DNA of 64,000 bases from Streptomyces sp. Ru62 (GTDB taxonomy: Bacteria > Actinomycetota > Actinomycetes > Streptomycetales > Streptomycetaceae), in the NCBI RefSeq assembly GCF_002920615.1, contig NZ_PQSU01000012.1, positions 1-64,000 of the forward strand, given 5' to 3'. Made by a program: the position numbers and the translations under genes. Of this stretch, positions 52,247 to 60,723 are shown piece by piece. Within the stretch, counting starts at the first letter, position 1, and the number at the start of each line of letters is the position of its first letter. The notes under the pieces are model-generated. The model was not told the DNA's origin, made no database searches, and saw only the letters and a program-made list of their open reading frames with translations.

Positions 52247-52312
52247 GTTCTCTACGATGGACAGTGAGCGCCTTGTCCGTCAAGGCGAACGATCGTACCG
52301 ATGGAGCGAACG
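52227..52312. promoter_or_regulatory. GCGAACG repeats in the azlC / XRE-cupin divergent promoter
   Basis: GCGAACG occurs three times on the plus strand (52237-52243, 52285-52291, 52306-52312). The first is one arm of GTTCG-N6-CGAAC (52227-52242). The third sits directly before the regulator's ATG. These are candidate sites for autoregulation and azlCD control. Confidence 0.45.
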
Positions 52313-52315
52313 CAC

Positions 52316-52879
52316 ATGTCCGAGGTGCCCGCCCGGCTCCCCCTGGAGTGGATCGCCGCGTCCCTGAAGCGGGAGCGCGGCCGTGCCGGTCTGTCCCTGT
52401 CCGAGCTGGCCAAACGCGCCGGGATCGCCAAGTCCACGCTGTCCCAGCTGGAGGCAGCGAGCGGGAACCCGAGCATGGAGACCATCTGGGCGCTCGCGGT
52501 GGCGCTCGGCGTGCCGTTCAGCGCGCTGGTCGAGCCGCCCGCGCCGGCGGTCCAGGTGATCCGGGCGGGACAGGGGCCCACGGTCCACTCCGACCAGTCC
52601 AGCTACCTGGCCTCGCTGCTCTCGGCCTGCCCGCCGGGCGCCCGCCGGGATCTCTATTTCGTCTGGCTGGAGCCGGGGACCGTGCGGGATTCCGAACCGC
52701 ACATTCCGGGCACCGTGGAACACATCGTGGTGAGCGAGGGCACGGTGAAGGCGGGGCCGCGCGGAGAGGCCGTGGAACTGGGGCCGGGGGACTACATGTC
52801 GTACCGGGGTGACGTATCCCACTCGTACGAGGCGATTTCGGCCGGTACCAAGTTCGTGCTGGTCATGCAGCACATCTGA
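52316..52879 (+). CDS. XRE-cupin regulator (probable azlCD regulator)
   Basis: A 187-residue regulator: helix-turn-helix about 12-65 (LKRERGRAGLSLSELAKRAGIAKSTLSQLE) and a C-terminal cupin about 100-185 (EPGTVRDSEPHIPGTVEHIVVSEGTVKAG, then GDYMSYRGDVSHSYEAI). Cupin-type XRE proteins bind small ligands. Divergent from azlCD, so amino-acid export is its likely target. The ATG at 52316 with GGAG nine bases earlier is preferred; another ATG is at 52301. Confidence 0.9.
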   Translation: MSEVPARLPLEWIAASLKRERGRAGLSLSELAKRAGIAKSTLSQLEAASGNPSMETIWALAVALGVPFSALVEPPAPAVQVIRAGQGPTVHSDQSSYLASLLSACPPGARRDLYFVWLEPGTVRDSEPHIPGTVEHIVVSEGTVKAGPRGEAVELGPGDYMSYRGDVSHSYEAISAGTKFVLVMQHI

Positions 52880-52912
52880 GTGTCCGTGAACGGAAAGTGA
52901 ACGGGAAAAGGC

Positions 52913-52945
52913 AGGAGCCCCGTCGCCGGATGGCGCGGGGCTCCT
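52913..52945. terminator. Bidirectional terminator between XRE-cupin and cold-shock genes
   Basis: AGGAGCCCCG (52913-52922) pairs with CGGGGCTCCT (52936-52945) across a 13-base loop. On the minus strand it is followed by GCCTTTTCC, so it ends the cold-shock transcript; on the plus strand it follows the XRE-cupin stop. Confidence 0.8.
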
Positions 52946-52985
52946 TGGGTACTGCGCTAGGCTGCGATCAGTTCTCCCAGGTCGA

Positions 52986-53189
52986 TCAGACCGGGGTGAC
53001 GTTCTCCGCCTGCGGGCCCTTCGGACCCTGGGTCACGTCGAAGCTCACCTGCTGGTTCTCTTCGAGGGAACGGAAACCCGTGGCGTTGATCGCGGAGTAG
53101 TGAACGAAGACGTCGGGGCCGCCGCCCTCCTGGGCAATGAAGCCAAAGCCCTTTTCGGCGTTGAACCACTTAACGGTTCCGGTAGCCAT
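52986..53189 (-). CDS. Cold-shock protein (CspA family)
   Basis: A 67-residue cold-shock domain with both RNA-binding motifs: KGFGFIAQE (RNP1) and VFVHYSAI (RNP2). It binds single-stranded nucleic acids and melts RNA structure. AGGAGGGC lies upstream of its ATG. A leader of up to about 280 bases with a strong hairpin precedes it. Position next to mqnA matches a scoF-type gene in S. coelicolor. Confidence 0.95.
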   Translation of the reverse strand: MATGTVKWFNAEKGFGFIAQEGGGPDVFVHYSAINATGFRSLEENQQVSFDVTQGPKGPQAENVTPV

Positions 53190-53280
53190 AAGCCCTCCTT
53201 GGGCTCACAAAGGGTTGCCCTGCTCCAGAACCTGCAAGTGTGATGCGGTGCTGCACAACTGCATACTTCTGAAAACGACG

Positions 53281-53311
53281 AGAGCCTGCGGTTACATGCT
53301 CCGCAGGCTCT
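53281..53311 (-). ncRNA. Strong hairpin in the cold-shock gene leader
   Basis: AGAGCCTGCGG (53281-53291) pairs perfectly with CCGCAGGCTCT (53301-53311), 11 bp with a 9-base loop. As minus-strand RNA it is followed by CGTCGTTTTC, so it resembles an intrinsic terminator about 90 bases before the coding region. It may be a thermoregulated attenuator or give a short leader RNA. Confidence 0.55.
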
Positions 53312-53476
53312 GTACTGCAAGGGAAACCAAACTGCAACTTGCGGCAAGCCTAGCATCCGGGCAGCCGAAAGCAATAGGGATCAAGATCACGTCACCCAGA
53401 TGTTTGAACGCCCGCTAGGCCGTTTGAGGGTGGGGCCGGTCCCAGCACCGTACCCGACGGGGTCTAGTCTCGCGAT

Positions 53477-54325
53477 GTGGACAATTCTCGCACCCGGCCG
53501 CGCGTCGGCCACATCCAGTTCCTGAACTGCCTGCCCCTCTACTGGGGGCTCGCGAGAACCGGCACGCTCCTCGACCTCGAGCTCACCAAGGACACCCCGG
53601 AGAAGCTCAGCGAGCGGCTCGTGCGCGGCGACCTCGACATCGGCCCCGTCACCCTGGTCGAGTTCCTGCGCAACGCCGACGACCTCGTGGCCTTCCCCGA
53701 CATCGCCGTCGGCTGCGACGGCCCGGTGATGTCCTGCGTGATCGTCTCGCAGGTCCCGCTGGACCGGCTCGACGGCGCCCGGGTCGCCCTCGGCTCGACC
53801 TCGCGCACCTCGGTCCGGCTCGCCCAGCTGCTGCTCGCCGAGCGGTACGGCGTCCAGCCCGACTACTACACCTGCCCGCCCGACCTCAGCCTGATGATGC
53901 AGGAGGCGGAGGCCGCCGTCCTCATCGGCGACGCCGCCCTGCGCGCCAACCTCCTCGACGGCCCCCGCTTCGGCCTCCAGGTGCACGACCTCGGCGCGCT
54001 GTGGAAGGAGTGGACCGGCCTGCCGTTCGTCTTCGCGGTGTGGGCGGCCCGCCGGGACTACCTGGAACGCGAGCCGTTCATCACCCGCAAGGTCCACGAG
54101 GCCTTCCTCGCCTCCCGCAACCTCTCCCTGGAAGAGGTGCACAAGGTCGCCGAACAGGCCGCCCGGTGGGAGGATTTCGACGAGGCCACCCTGGAGCAGT
54201 ACTTCACCACCCTCGACTTCAGCTTCGGCGCACCGCAGCTGGAGGCCGTCACCGAGTTCGCCCGCCGGGTCGGCCCGACGACCGGCTTCCCGGCCGACGT
54301 GAAGGTGGAACTGCTCCAGCCCTGA
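53477..54325 (+). CDS. mqnA: Chorismate dehydratase
   Basis: A 282-residue periplasmic-binding-like enzyme that dehydrates chorismate to 3-[(1-carboxyvinyl)oxy]benzoate, the first futalosine step. Signature: RVGHIQFLNCLPLYWGL at the start, KDTPEKLSERLVRGDLDIGP, VALGSTSRTSVRLAQLLL and DLGALWKEWTGLPFVFAVW. TAGTCT (53465-53470) lies six bases before the GTG, so the transcript is probably leaderless. It feeds MqnE (36.9 kb). Confidence 0.95.
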   Translation: MDNSRTRPRVGHIQFLNCLPLYWGLARTGTLLDLELTKDTPEKLSERLVRGDLDIGPVTLVEFLRNADDLVAFPDIAVGCDGPVMSCVIVSQVPLDRLDGARVALGSTSRTSVRLAQLLLAERYGVQPDYYTCPPDLSLMMQEAEAAVLIGDAALRANLLDGPRFGLQVHDLGALWKEWTGLPFVFAVWAARRDYLEREPFITRKVHEAFLASRNLSLEEVHKVAEQAARWEDFDEATLEQYFTTLDFSFGAPQLEAVTEFARRVGPTTGFPADVKVELLQP

Positions 54326-54366
54326 ACGGGGTAGGAACCCGGGGCGGGCCGACCGAGGGGGGAAGC

Positions 54367-55155
54367 GTGGGCGGGGTGACCACGGGGGTGCTGGTGCTCG
54401 GCGCCCTGCTGTGGGGCGCGTCGGCGGGGGCGCTGCTGCCCCGCGCCGCCTACCGCTTCGCCGTACCGTCCGGCGAGCCGTGGCGCGACCGCTGCGCCGG
54501 CGGCCACCATCCCGTCCGGGGGTGGCTGGGCGGGGCCCGGTGCGCGGACTGCGCGCGCGTGGGTGAACGCGGGGGAGCCGAGGGGCGCGTGCCCGTCACG
54601 TCGTACCAGCCGTACGCCCCCTCCGCGCCCCTCCTCGCCACCGCAACCGCCCTCGTCTGCGCCGCCCTCGCCGCCGCCACCGGCACCCGGCCGGAGCTGG
54701 CGGTGTGGCTGCTGCTCGCGCCCGTCGGCGTGCTGCTCGCCGCCGTCGACTTCCGGGTGCAGCGGCTGCCCGACCCGCTGACCCTCCCGCTCGCCGCCAC
54801 CGCCCTCGCCCTGCTCGGCCTCGCCGCCCTGCTCCCCGAACACGCCGGCCACTGGCGCACCGCCCTCTACGGCGCCCTCGCGCTGGGCGCCGGCTACTAC
54901 GTGCTGTACCGCGTCAACCCGGGCGGCATGGGCTTCGGTGACGTCAAGCTGGCCGTGGGCGCGGGCGCCGTACTCGGCTGGTACGGCTGGCCCACCGTGC
55001 TGCTCGGCACGTTCGCCGGGTTCCTGCTCGGCGCGCTCTACGGCGGCGCGCTCGTCCTGGCCCGGCGGGCGGGCCGGAAGACGGCCGTGCCGTTCGGCCC
55101 GTTCCTCCTCGCCGGCGCGCTCACCGGAGTGCTGATCGGCGCGTACGCGGCCTGA
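54367..55155 (+). CDS. A24 family prepilin peptidase
   Basis: A 262-residue polytopic aspartic protease with about six to seven membrane helices. Catalytic Asp residues are in AVDFRVQRLPD and GGMGFGDVKLAVG (the GxGD motif). After TM1 there is a Cys/His-containing segment (CAGGHH...CADC, about 40-62), reminiscent of the zinc-binding CXXC pairs in full-length prepilin peptidases but reduced. It would process type IV-like pilins. GGGGGGAA precedes the GTG. Confidence 0.88.
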   Translation: MGGVTTGVLVLGALLWGASAGALLPRAAYRFAVPSGEPWRDRCAGGHHPVRGWLGGARCADCARVGERGGAEGRVPVTSYQPYAPSAPLLATATALVCAALAAATGTRPELAVWLLLAPVGVLLAAVDFRVQRLPDPLTLPLAATALALLGLAALLPEHAGHWRTALYGALALGAGYYVLYRVNPGGMGFGDVKLAVGAGAVLGWYGWPTVLLGTFAGFLLGALYGGALVLARRAGRKTAVPFGPFLLAGALTGVLIGAYAA

Positions 55156-55227
55156 GCGCGGGCGGCCGAAAGGGCTGGCGTAGGCTGACTCAGTCCGTCC
55201 ACAACCCTTGACGAAAGGGACACCCTG

Positions 55228-56427
55228 GTGACCGAGAAGGCCGACCTCACGTCTGTCCTCGACCGTGCCGCTGCCGGTGGGCGGATCACCCCGGAAGAGG
55301 CGCTCGTCCTCTACCGCGACGCCCCCCTGCACGCCCTGGGCGCAGCAGCCGACGCGGTGCGCCGCCGCAAGTACGCGGGCATCGAGCACATCGCCACGTA
55401 CATCATCGAGCGGAACATCAACTACACGAACGTGTGCGTCACGGCGTGCAAGTTCTGCGCCTTCTACGCGGCCCCCAAGGACAAGGAGAAGGGCTGGACG
55501 CGGGACCTGGACGACATCCTGCGCCGCTGCGCCGAGACCGTCGAGCTCGGCGGCACCCAGATCATGTTCCAGGGCGGCCACCACCCGGACTACGGCGTCG
55601 AGTACTACGAGAAGCACTTCCGGGCCATCAAGGAGGCCTTCCCGCAGCTCGTCATCCACTCCCTGGGCGCGTCCGAGGTCGAGCACATGGCCCGGATCAG
55701 CGGGGTCTCGGTCGAAGAGGCCATCACCCGTATCCACGAGGCCGGCCTGGACTCCTTCGCCGGTGCCGGCGCGGAACTGCTCCCCGAGCGCCCCCGCAAG
55801 GCCATCGCGCCCCTGAAGGAGAGCGGTGAGCGCTGGCTGGAGATCATGGAGACCGCGCACCGGCTGGGCGTCGAGTCCACCTCCACCATGCTGATGGGCA
55901 CCGGCGAGACCAACGCCGAGCGGATCGAGCACCTGCGGATGATCCGGGACGTACAGGACCGCACGGGCGGCTTCCGCGCGTTCATCCCGTACACCTACCA
56001 GCCCGAGAACAACCACCTGAAGGGCCGCACCCAGGCGACCCTCTTCGAGTACCTGCGGATGATCGCCATCGCCCGCCTCTTCCTGGACAACGTCCGGCAC
56101 ATCCAGGGCTCGTGGCTCACCACCGGAAAGGAGGTCGGCCAGCTCTCCCTGCACTACGGCGCGGACGACCTCGGCTCGATCATGCTGGAGGAGAACGTGG
56201 TCTCCTCGGCCGGCGCCAAGCACCGCTCCAACCGCCTGGAGATCATCGACCTGATCCGCAAGGCGGGCCGCGTCCCGGCGCAGCGCGCCACGACGTACGA
56301 GCACCTGATCGTGCACGACGACCCGGCGAACGACCCCGTGGACGACCGAGTGGTCTCCCACATCTCCTCCACGGCCATCGAGGGCGGCACGGCCCACCCC
56401 GAGCTGAAGCTGCTCGCGTCGAACTGA
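55228..56427 (+). CDS. mqnC: Cyclic dehypoxanthine futalosine synthase (radical SAM)
   Basis: A 399-residue radical SAM enzyme that cyclises dehypoxanthine futalosine. The cluster motif CVTACKFC (CX3CX2C) is at about residues 70-77, after ERNINYTNV. GGTQIMFQGGHHPDYGVEYY, SFAGAGAELLPERPRKAIAP and SIMLEENVVSSAGA are family marks. GTG start. The short amidohydrolase-like gene follows after seven bases. Confidence 0.95.
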   Translation: MTEKADLTSVLDRAAAGGRITPEEALVLYRDAPLHALGAAADAVRRRKYAGIEHIATYIIERNINYTNVCVTACKFCAFYAAPKDKEKGWTRDLDDILRRCAETVELGGTQIMFQGGHHPDYGVEYYEKHFRAIKEAFPQLVIHSLGASEVEHMARISGVSVEEAITRIHEAGLDSFAGAGAELLPERPRKAIAPLKESGERWLEIMETAHRLGVESTSTMLMGTGETNAERIEHLRMIRDVQDRTGGFRAFIPYTYQPENNHLKGRTQATLFEYLRMIAIARLFLDNVRHIQGSWLTTGKEVGQLSLHYGADDLGSIMLEENVVSSAGAKHRSNRLEIIDLIRKAGRVPAQRATTYEHLIVHDDPANDPVDDRVVSHISSTAIEGGTAHPELKLLASN

Positions 56428-56434
56428 CGCCGTT

Positions 56435-56884
56435 GTGGAGACGATGCACGCGGCGGACCGGGTCTTCGTCACCTGGGACTCCGAGCCGATCGAGAACGGC
56501 GCCGTGGTGGTCGGCGGGGACCGCATCGGCGCCGTGGGTCCGTACGACGAGCTGCGCGAGCGGTTTCCGCAGTCCCGGGTACGCCACTGGCCGGGCTCCC
56601 TCGGCCCCGCCCGCGTCCACGACGGCCCCGTTCCGGCCGCCCCCAGCCCGCGCGAACGCATCCACGCCGTACTGAAGCTGGGAGCGGTGGCGATCCTGGA
56701 GCGGTACGTCGACTCACCGGAACTCCGGGCGGCGGCCGAGCGCAACGACGTCGTGGTGTTTCCGGGTACGGCCGCAACGCCGGTGATCCGGCAGACCGGC
56801 CGGGCCGACCTGGCCGTCTTCGACGGGGCGGGGGCGTGCATCGCGACGGTGTGCGCCGGGCGCCTTGTCCACAGACGGCGCTAG
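56435..56884 (+). CDS. Amidohydrolase-like fragment protein (imidazolonepropionase-like domain only)
   Basis: A 149-residue protein resembling only the outer beta-sandwich of metal-dependent amidohydrolases. The N-terminal part reads VFVTWDSEPIENGAVVVGGDRIGAVG and the C-terminal part ATPVIRQTGRADLAVFDGAGACIATVCAGRLVHRR. The metal-binding TIM barrel (HxH and so on) is replaced by about 50 residues. It follows mqnC by seven bases. A catalytic role as aminodeoxyfutalosine deaminase is unlikely without the barrel. A stand-alone family of this kind exists in streptomycetes. Confidence 0.7.
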   Translation: METMHAADRVFVTWDSEPIENGAVVVGGDRIGAVGPYDELRERFPQSRVRHWPGSLGPARVHDGPVPAAPSPRERIHAVLKLGAVAILERYVDSPELRAAAERNDVVVFPGTAATPVIRQTGRADLAVFDGAGACIATVCAGRLVHRRR

Positions 56885-56915
56885 CGGCGCCGGTCAGGGC
56901 GTCGGACAGGGGCGA

Positions 56916-57923
56916 TCACCCGGTGAACGCCTCCGCGAACGCCCCTGAACTCTGGCTCACCCCGCTGCAGTCCGTGGCCGCGTCGTCCTGCCCGGACTGT
57001 CCGTCCGCGCACTGGCGGTCCCGGAACGCCGACCACATCGACACCCAGGCGATCCCCTTGCGCTCCGCGAACGTCCGCACCTGCGCCGCGTCGGACAGCG
57101 TGAACGTCTCCCCGGCCACGTCGTTGACGCCGATCATCGAGGTGAGCGCCATGCCCCGCCAGGCGTTCGCGTCCGACAGCCCGAACACCTTCTTCAGCTG
57201 GGCGTGCGCGGCGGTCGCGGAGGTCACGGCGTAGTCCCCCATGTCACCGCCGTACGACTCGCCGTAGTTCATGGTCATGAGATTGACGGTGGAGACCTGC
57301 ACGTCGTACGTGTTCGCGGACTCCAGCAGCGCGAGGCCGTCCGCGTCGAGCCCCGAGGGCATCACCGGAAGGGTGAAGGAGACCTTCAGATCCGGGCGTT
57401 CCCTCTGCAACCGCGCTATCGCCCGCGAACGCAGTGCGACGGAGGCGGAGTTCGTCAGCTCGTCGCCCTCGATGTCGAAGTCGGCCTCAGTGGCACCCGC
57501 CGCGTCCAGCGCCTCGCCATAGGCGGCGGCGAGTTCCGGAACGCTGTCGCAGGCGGCGGCCAACTCCTTTCCGGAGGCACCGCCGAACGAAACACGGACG
57601 TCCGCTCCGGTTTTCTTCAGCGAGGATATCCGGGACGTCACGGCGGAGTCGGCGATCGCCTCGGTACCGTTCCACTTCGGTGTGCAGCCACTGCCGCCGG
57701 AGATCACGAAGGCGAGGTTGTACGTCGCCGGGGACCCGGCGGAGTCGGTCGCCGCGGCCTCGGTGGCGCTGACGTAGGGGGCGTAGACGGTGCTGGTCGC
57801 GGGGGCGGCGGCGGTGCTGGAGGTGACGGCGTGCGGTGCGCTCGCGACCTGCGCGGAACAACCCGTCACCGCGAGCGCGACCGCGCAGCCGGCCCCGGCC
57901 ATCGGCCTCAGTGGACTCCTCAT
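56916..57923 (-). CDS. Secreted GH18-like chitinase lipoprotein
   Basis: A 335-residue exported protein with a signal peptide and lipobox (AVALAVTGC, Cys 22). The catalytic domain is a GH18-like barrel: VYAPYVSATEA, VRVSFGGASGKELA (SxGG motif), ATEADFDIEGDELTN with the DxDxE-type acid centre, and NLMTMNYGES. The substrate may be chitin or N-acetylglucosamine polymer. Next to it, divergently, is an exopolysaccharide deacetylase-glycosyltransferase cassette. Confidence 0.82.
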   Translation of the reverse strand: MRSPLRPMAGAGCAVALAVTGCSAQVASAPHAVTSSTAAAPATSTVYAPYVSATEAAATDSAGSPATYNLAFVISGGSGCTPKWNGTEAIADSAVTSRISSLKKTGADVRVSFGGASGKELAAACDSVPELAAAYGEALDAAGATEADFDIEGDELTNSASVALRSRAIARLQRERPDLKVSFTLPVMPSGLDADGLALLESANTYDVQVSTVNLMTMNYGESYGGDMGDYAVTSATAAHAQLKKVFGLSDANAWRGMALTSMIGVNDVAGETFTLSDAAQVRTFAERKGIAWVSMWSAFRDRQCADGQSGQDDAATDCSGVSQSSGAFAEAFTG

Positions 57924-58078
57924 GAGGGGAAATCTCTCACACCGAGGTGTGGATTCCGTGCGCTTTCTCAGCCCGCCGACAGGTTCAAGGCGCCTTCATG
58001 GGCGGCTCACAAGGATCTCGGGTGGCTCACAAGAATTCCTGAGAAATGGCCACACAAAGACTCTCTAATATCCGGGGA

Positions 58079-58465
58079 ATGCAATCCGAACCCGCCATCG
58101 AAACCCGCGCCGCCGGGCGCGGTCGTCGCCGCAAACATGGCAACGGGTCCACCGAGGGACCCGTGTTCGTTGACACCACCGGACGCCGGTCGAAGGTGCT
58201 GCGCCGGCTCGGCCTGTTCCTCGGCGCCGTCTGCCTCACCTACGCGGGCGTGCTCGCCGCCGCCTTCATGGGCTGGGGCACCTCGCTGAACCCGTCGTCC
58301 CTGCTGCCCTTCGGCACCGACGCCGACGGCGCCCAGGCACCCGGCCGGACAGGGCCGGAGGGCGGCACCGGCCGCCAGGGGTACCTGCCGGACCCCCTCC
58401 GGCCGACGGCTCCGCCCACCGCGTCCACGACCCCGTCCGCCTCCGCCTCCGCGGGCGCCAACTGA
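58079..58465 (+). CDS. Small membrane protein of exopolysaccharide cassette
   Basis: A 128-residue protein with an Arg-rich cytoplasmic N-terminus, one membrane helix (about 42-64, LGLFLGAVCLTYAGVLAAAF) and a Pro/Thr/Ala-rich external tail. TAATAT (58066-58071), an ideal -10, lies before the ATG at 58079, so the longer frame from 58046 is unlikely and the message looks leaderless. It is followed after 19 bases by the deacetylase-glycosyltransferase gene, hence a probable accessory subunit. Confidence 0.7.
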   Translation: MQSEPAIETRAAGRGRRRKHGNGSTEGPVFVDTTGRRSKVLRRLGLFLGAVCLTYAGVLAAAFMGWGTSLNPSSLLPFGTDADGAQAPGRTGPEGGTGRQGYLPDPLRPTAPPTASTTPSASASAGAN

Positions 58466-58484
58466 CCGGAGCGCAACGGCAGTC

Positions 58485-60722
58485 ATGACCACTCCGACAC
58501 CCTCCCGGGGCCGCAGGCGCGCGCCCACCCGCATCGAGCGCGCGGCCGGCAGGGCCGCGGCGCTGCAACGCCCCCGCGTCATCCTCGCCCTCCTGCTCCT
58601 GCTCGCGCTGACCTCCGTGATGCTGCTCGACGGGTATCTGCGCGCCGAGGTCGGCGGCGACCAGCGCGTGCGCAGCGGGGCCGACTCCAGCGAGGTCCCG
58701 GACACGATCCTCGACGGCGGCCCGATCCTCACCTTCCGGGGCGGTCAGGCGACCACGGTCTCCGTCCCGGCCAGGACCATCGCCCTCACCTTCGACGACG
58801 GCCCGAACCCGACCTGGACGCCCCAGGTCCTGGAAATCCTGCGGAAGTACGACGTTCCCGGCACGTTCTTCCTGGTCGGCTCCATGGTGTCGCGCTACCC
58901 GGGCATCGTGCGGACGATGGTCGAGCAGGGCAACGAGGTCGGCATCCACACCTTCACGCACGTCGACCTGTCGTACCAGTCCGCGTCCCGCGTCGACCGC
59001 GAGATGGAGCAGACGCAGCTCGCCCTCGCCGGCGCCGCCGGTATCACCACGACCCTGTTCCGGGCGCCGTACTCCTCCGAGACGGACGCCATCGACAACT
59101 ACAGCTGGCCCGTCTACAAGCGGCTCGGTGAGGACGGCTACACCAGCGTCTTCGTCGACACCGACAGCGACGACTGGAAGCGGCCTGGCGTCTCCGACAT
59201 CGTGCAGTGGGCCACCCCGAAGGGCACGCAGGGGGCCTCGGTGCTCTTCCACGACGCGGGCGGCGAACGCTCGCAGACGATCGCCGCGCTGCCGCAGTAC
59301 ATCGAGAAGATGAAGGCGAAGGGCTACACCTTCACCACTATCAGCGGGGTCATGGAGCGGCAGCGCGCGGCGGGCCGGCAGACGGCGGGCGGCGGCACGG
59401 CGGCCGGCTTCCGCCTCCAGGCCGCCCACCACAAGGCCACCGGTCTGACCCTCTACGAGGGCAAGGCCCTCATCGCGGCCGTGGCCGTCGCCGAGTGGAC
59501 CGTGCCCACGCTGTCGGTCGGGCTGGTGGTCGTCGGGGTGGCCGTCCTGGGCCGTTTCGGGATGATGCTGGTCCTGGCCCGCCGCCACCACCGGCAGCGC
59601 AACAGACGCCGGTTCACCTGGGGCCCTGCGGTCACCGGTCCGGTGAGCGTGATCGTCCCGGCGTACAACGAGAAGGAGTGCATCGCCAACACGCTTCGGT
59701 CGCTGGCGCGCAGCACCCACCCGATCGAGATCATCGTGGTGGACGACGGCTCGACCGACGGCACCTCGCGGATCGCGCGCGACGCGGCCGAGTCGCTCGG
59801 CATGACGAACGTGCGGGTGATCCGCCAGGAGAACGCCGGCAAGCCGGCCGCCCTGAACAACGGCGTGCGCAACGCGTCGTACGGCATCGTCGTCATGATG
59901 GACGGCGACACGGTCTTCGAACCGGACACCGTGCGCCAGTTGGTGCAGCCGTTCGCCGACCCGTCCGTCGGCGCGGTCGCCGGCAACGCCAAGGTCGGCA
60001 ACCGCACCACGGTGATCGGCGCCTGGCAGCACATCGAGTACGTGATGGGCTTCAACCTCGACCGGCGCATGTACGACCTGCTGCGCTGCATGCCCACCAT
60101 CCCGGGGGCGATCGGCGCGTTCCGCCGCGACGCCGTGCTGGCGGTCGGCGGCATGAGCGAGGACACCCTCGCCGAGGACACCGACATCACCATCGCCATG
60201 CACCGCGCGGGCTGGCGGGTCGTCTACCAGGAGCACGCCCGGGCCTGGACGGAGGCGCCCGGCTCCCTGGGGCAGCTCTGGTCCCAGCGCTACCGCTGGT
60301 CGTACGGCACCATGCAGGCCCTGTGGAAGCACCGCAAGTCCCTGACGGACCGGGGACCGTCGGGCCGCTTCGGCCGCGTCGGCATGCCCCTGGTGGTGAT
60401 CTTCCAGGTCGTGACCCCGCTGTTCGCCCCGCTCATCGACGTCTTCACCGTCTACTCCATGGTCTTCGTCGACCTCCGGGCGGCCCTGCTGGCCTGGCTG
60501 GCGGTCCTCGGTGTCCAGCTCCTGTGCGCGGCCTACGCCTTCCGCCTGGACCGGGAGAAGTACCGCTACCTGTTGATGATGCCCCTGCAACAACTGGCCT
60601 ACCGCCAGATGATGTACCTCGTCCTCATCCACTCCTGCGTCACCGCGCTCACGGGCGGCCGCCTGCGCTGGCAGAAGCTGAGGCGGACGGGCGAGGTCGG
60701 GACACCGGCGGGGGCGGGCTGA
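58485..60722 (+). CDS. Bifunctional polysaccharide deacetylase-glycosyltransferase 2
   Basis: A 745-residue membrane protein with two enzymes. After TM1 (about 27-47), an external NodB deacetylase (about 95-290) has TFDDGPNPTWTPQVL (metal Asp), GIHTFTHVDLS (HT-x3-H) and LFRAPYSSE. After TM2 (about 330-355), a cytoplasmic GT2 domain has VIVPAYNEKE, VVDDGSTDG, VMMDGDTV (DxD), EDTDIT and QRYRWSYG (QxxRW), then C-terminal membrane helices. This resembles poly-N-acetylglucosamine-type synthesis with partial deacetylation (PgaB plus PgaC in one chain). Confidence 0.92.
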   Translation: MTTPTPSRGRRRAPTRIERAAGRAAALQRPRVILALLLLLALTSVMLLDGYLRAEVGGDQRVRSGADSSEVPDTILDGGPILTFRGGQATTVSVPARTIALTFDDGPNPTWTPQVLEILRKYDVPGTFFLVGSMVSRYPGIVRTMVEQGNEVGIHTFTHVDLSYQSASRVDREMEQTQLALAGAAGITTTLFRAPYSSETDAIDNYSWPVYKRLGEDGYTSVFVDTDSDDWKRPGVSDIVQWATPKGTQGASVLFHDAGGERSQTIAALPQYIEKMKAKGYTFTTISGVMERQRAAGRQTAGGGTAAGFRLQAAHHKATGLTLYEGKALIAAVAVAEWTVPTLSVGLVVVGVAVLGRFGMMLVLARRHHRQRNRRRFTWGPAVTGPVSVIVPAYNEKECIANTLRSLARSTHPIEIIVVDDGSTDGTSRIARDAAESLGMTNVRVIRQENAGKPAALNNGVRNASYGIVVMMDGDTVFEPDTVRQLVQPFADPSVGAVAGNAKVGNRTTVIGAWQHIEYVMGFNLDRRMYDLLRCMPTIPGAIGAFRRDAVLAVGGMSEDTLAEDTDITIAMHRAGWRVVYQEHARAWTEAPGSLGQLWSQRYRWSYGTMQALWKHRKSLTDRGPSGRFGRVGMPLVVIFQVVTPLFAPLIDVFTVYSMVFVDLRAALLAWLAVLGVQLLCAAYAFRLDREKYRYLLMMPLQQLAYRQMMYLVLIHSCVTALTGGRLRWQKLRRTGEVGTPAGAG

Positions 60723-60723
60723 G

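Noticed and set aside
54058..56841. 927-residue ORF on the minus strand
   Set aside because: Antisense to mqnA, the prepilin peptidase and mqnC, all with clear catalytic motifs.
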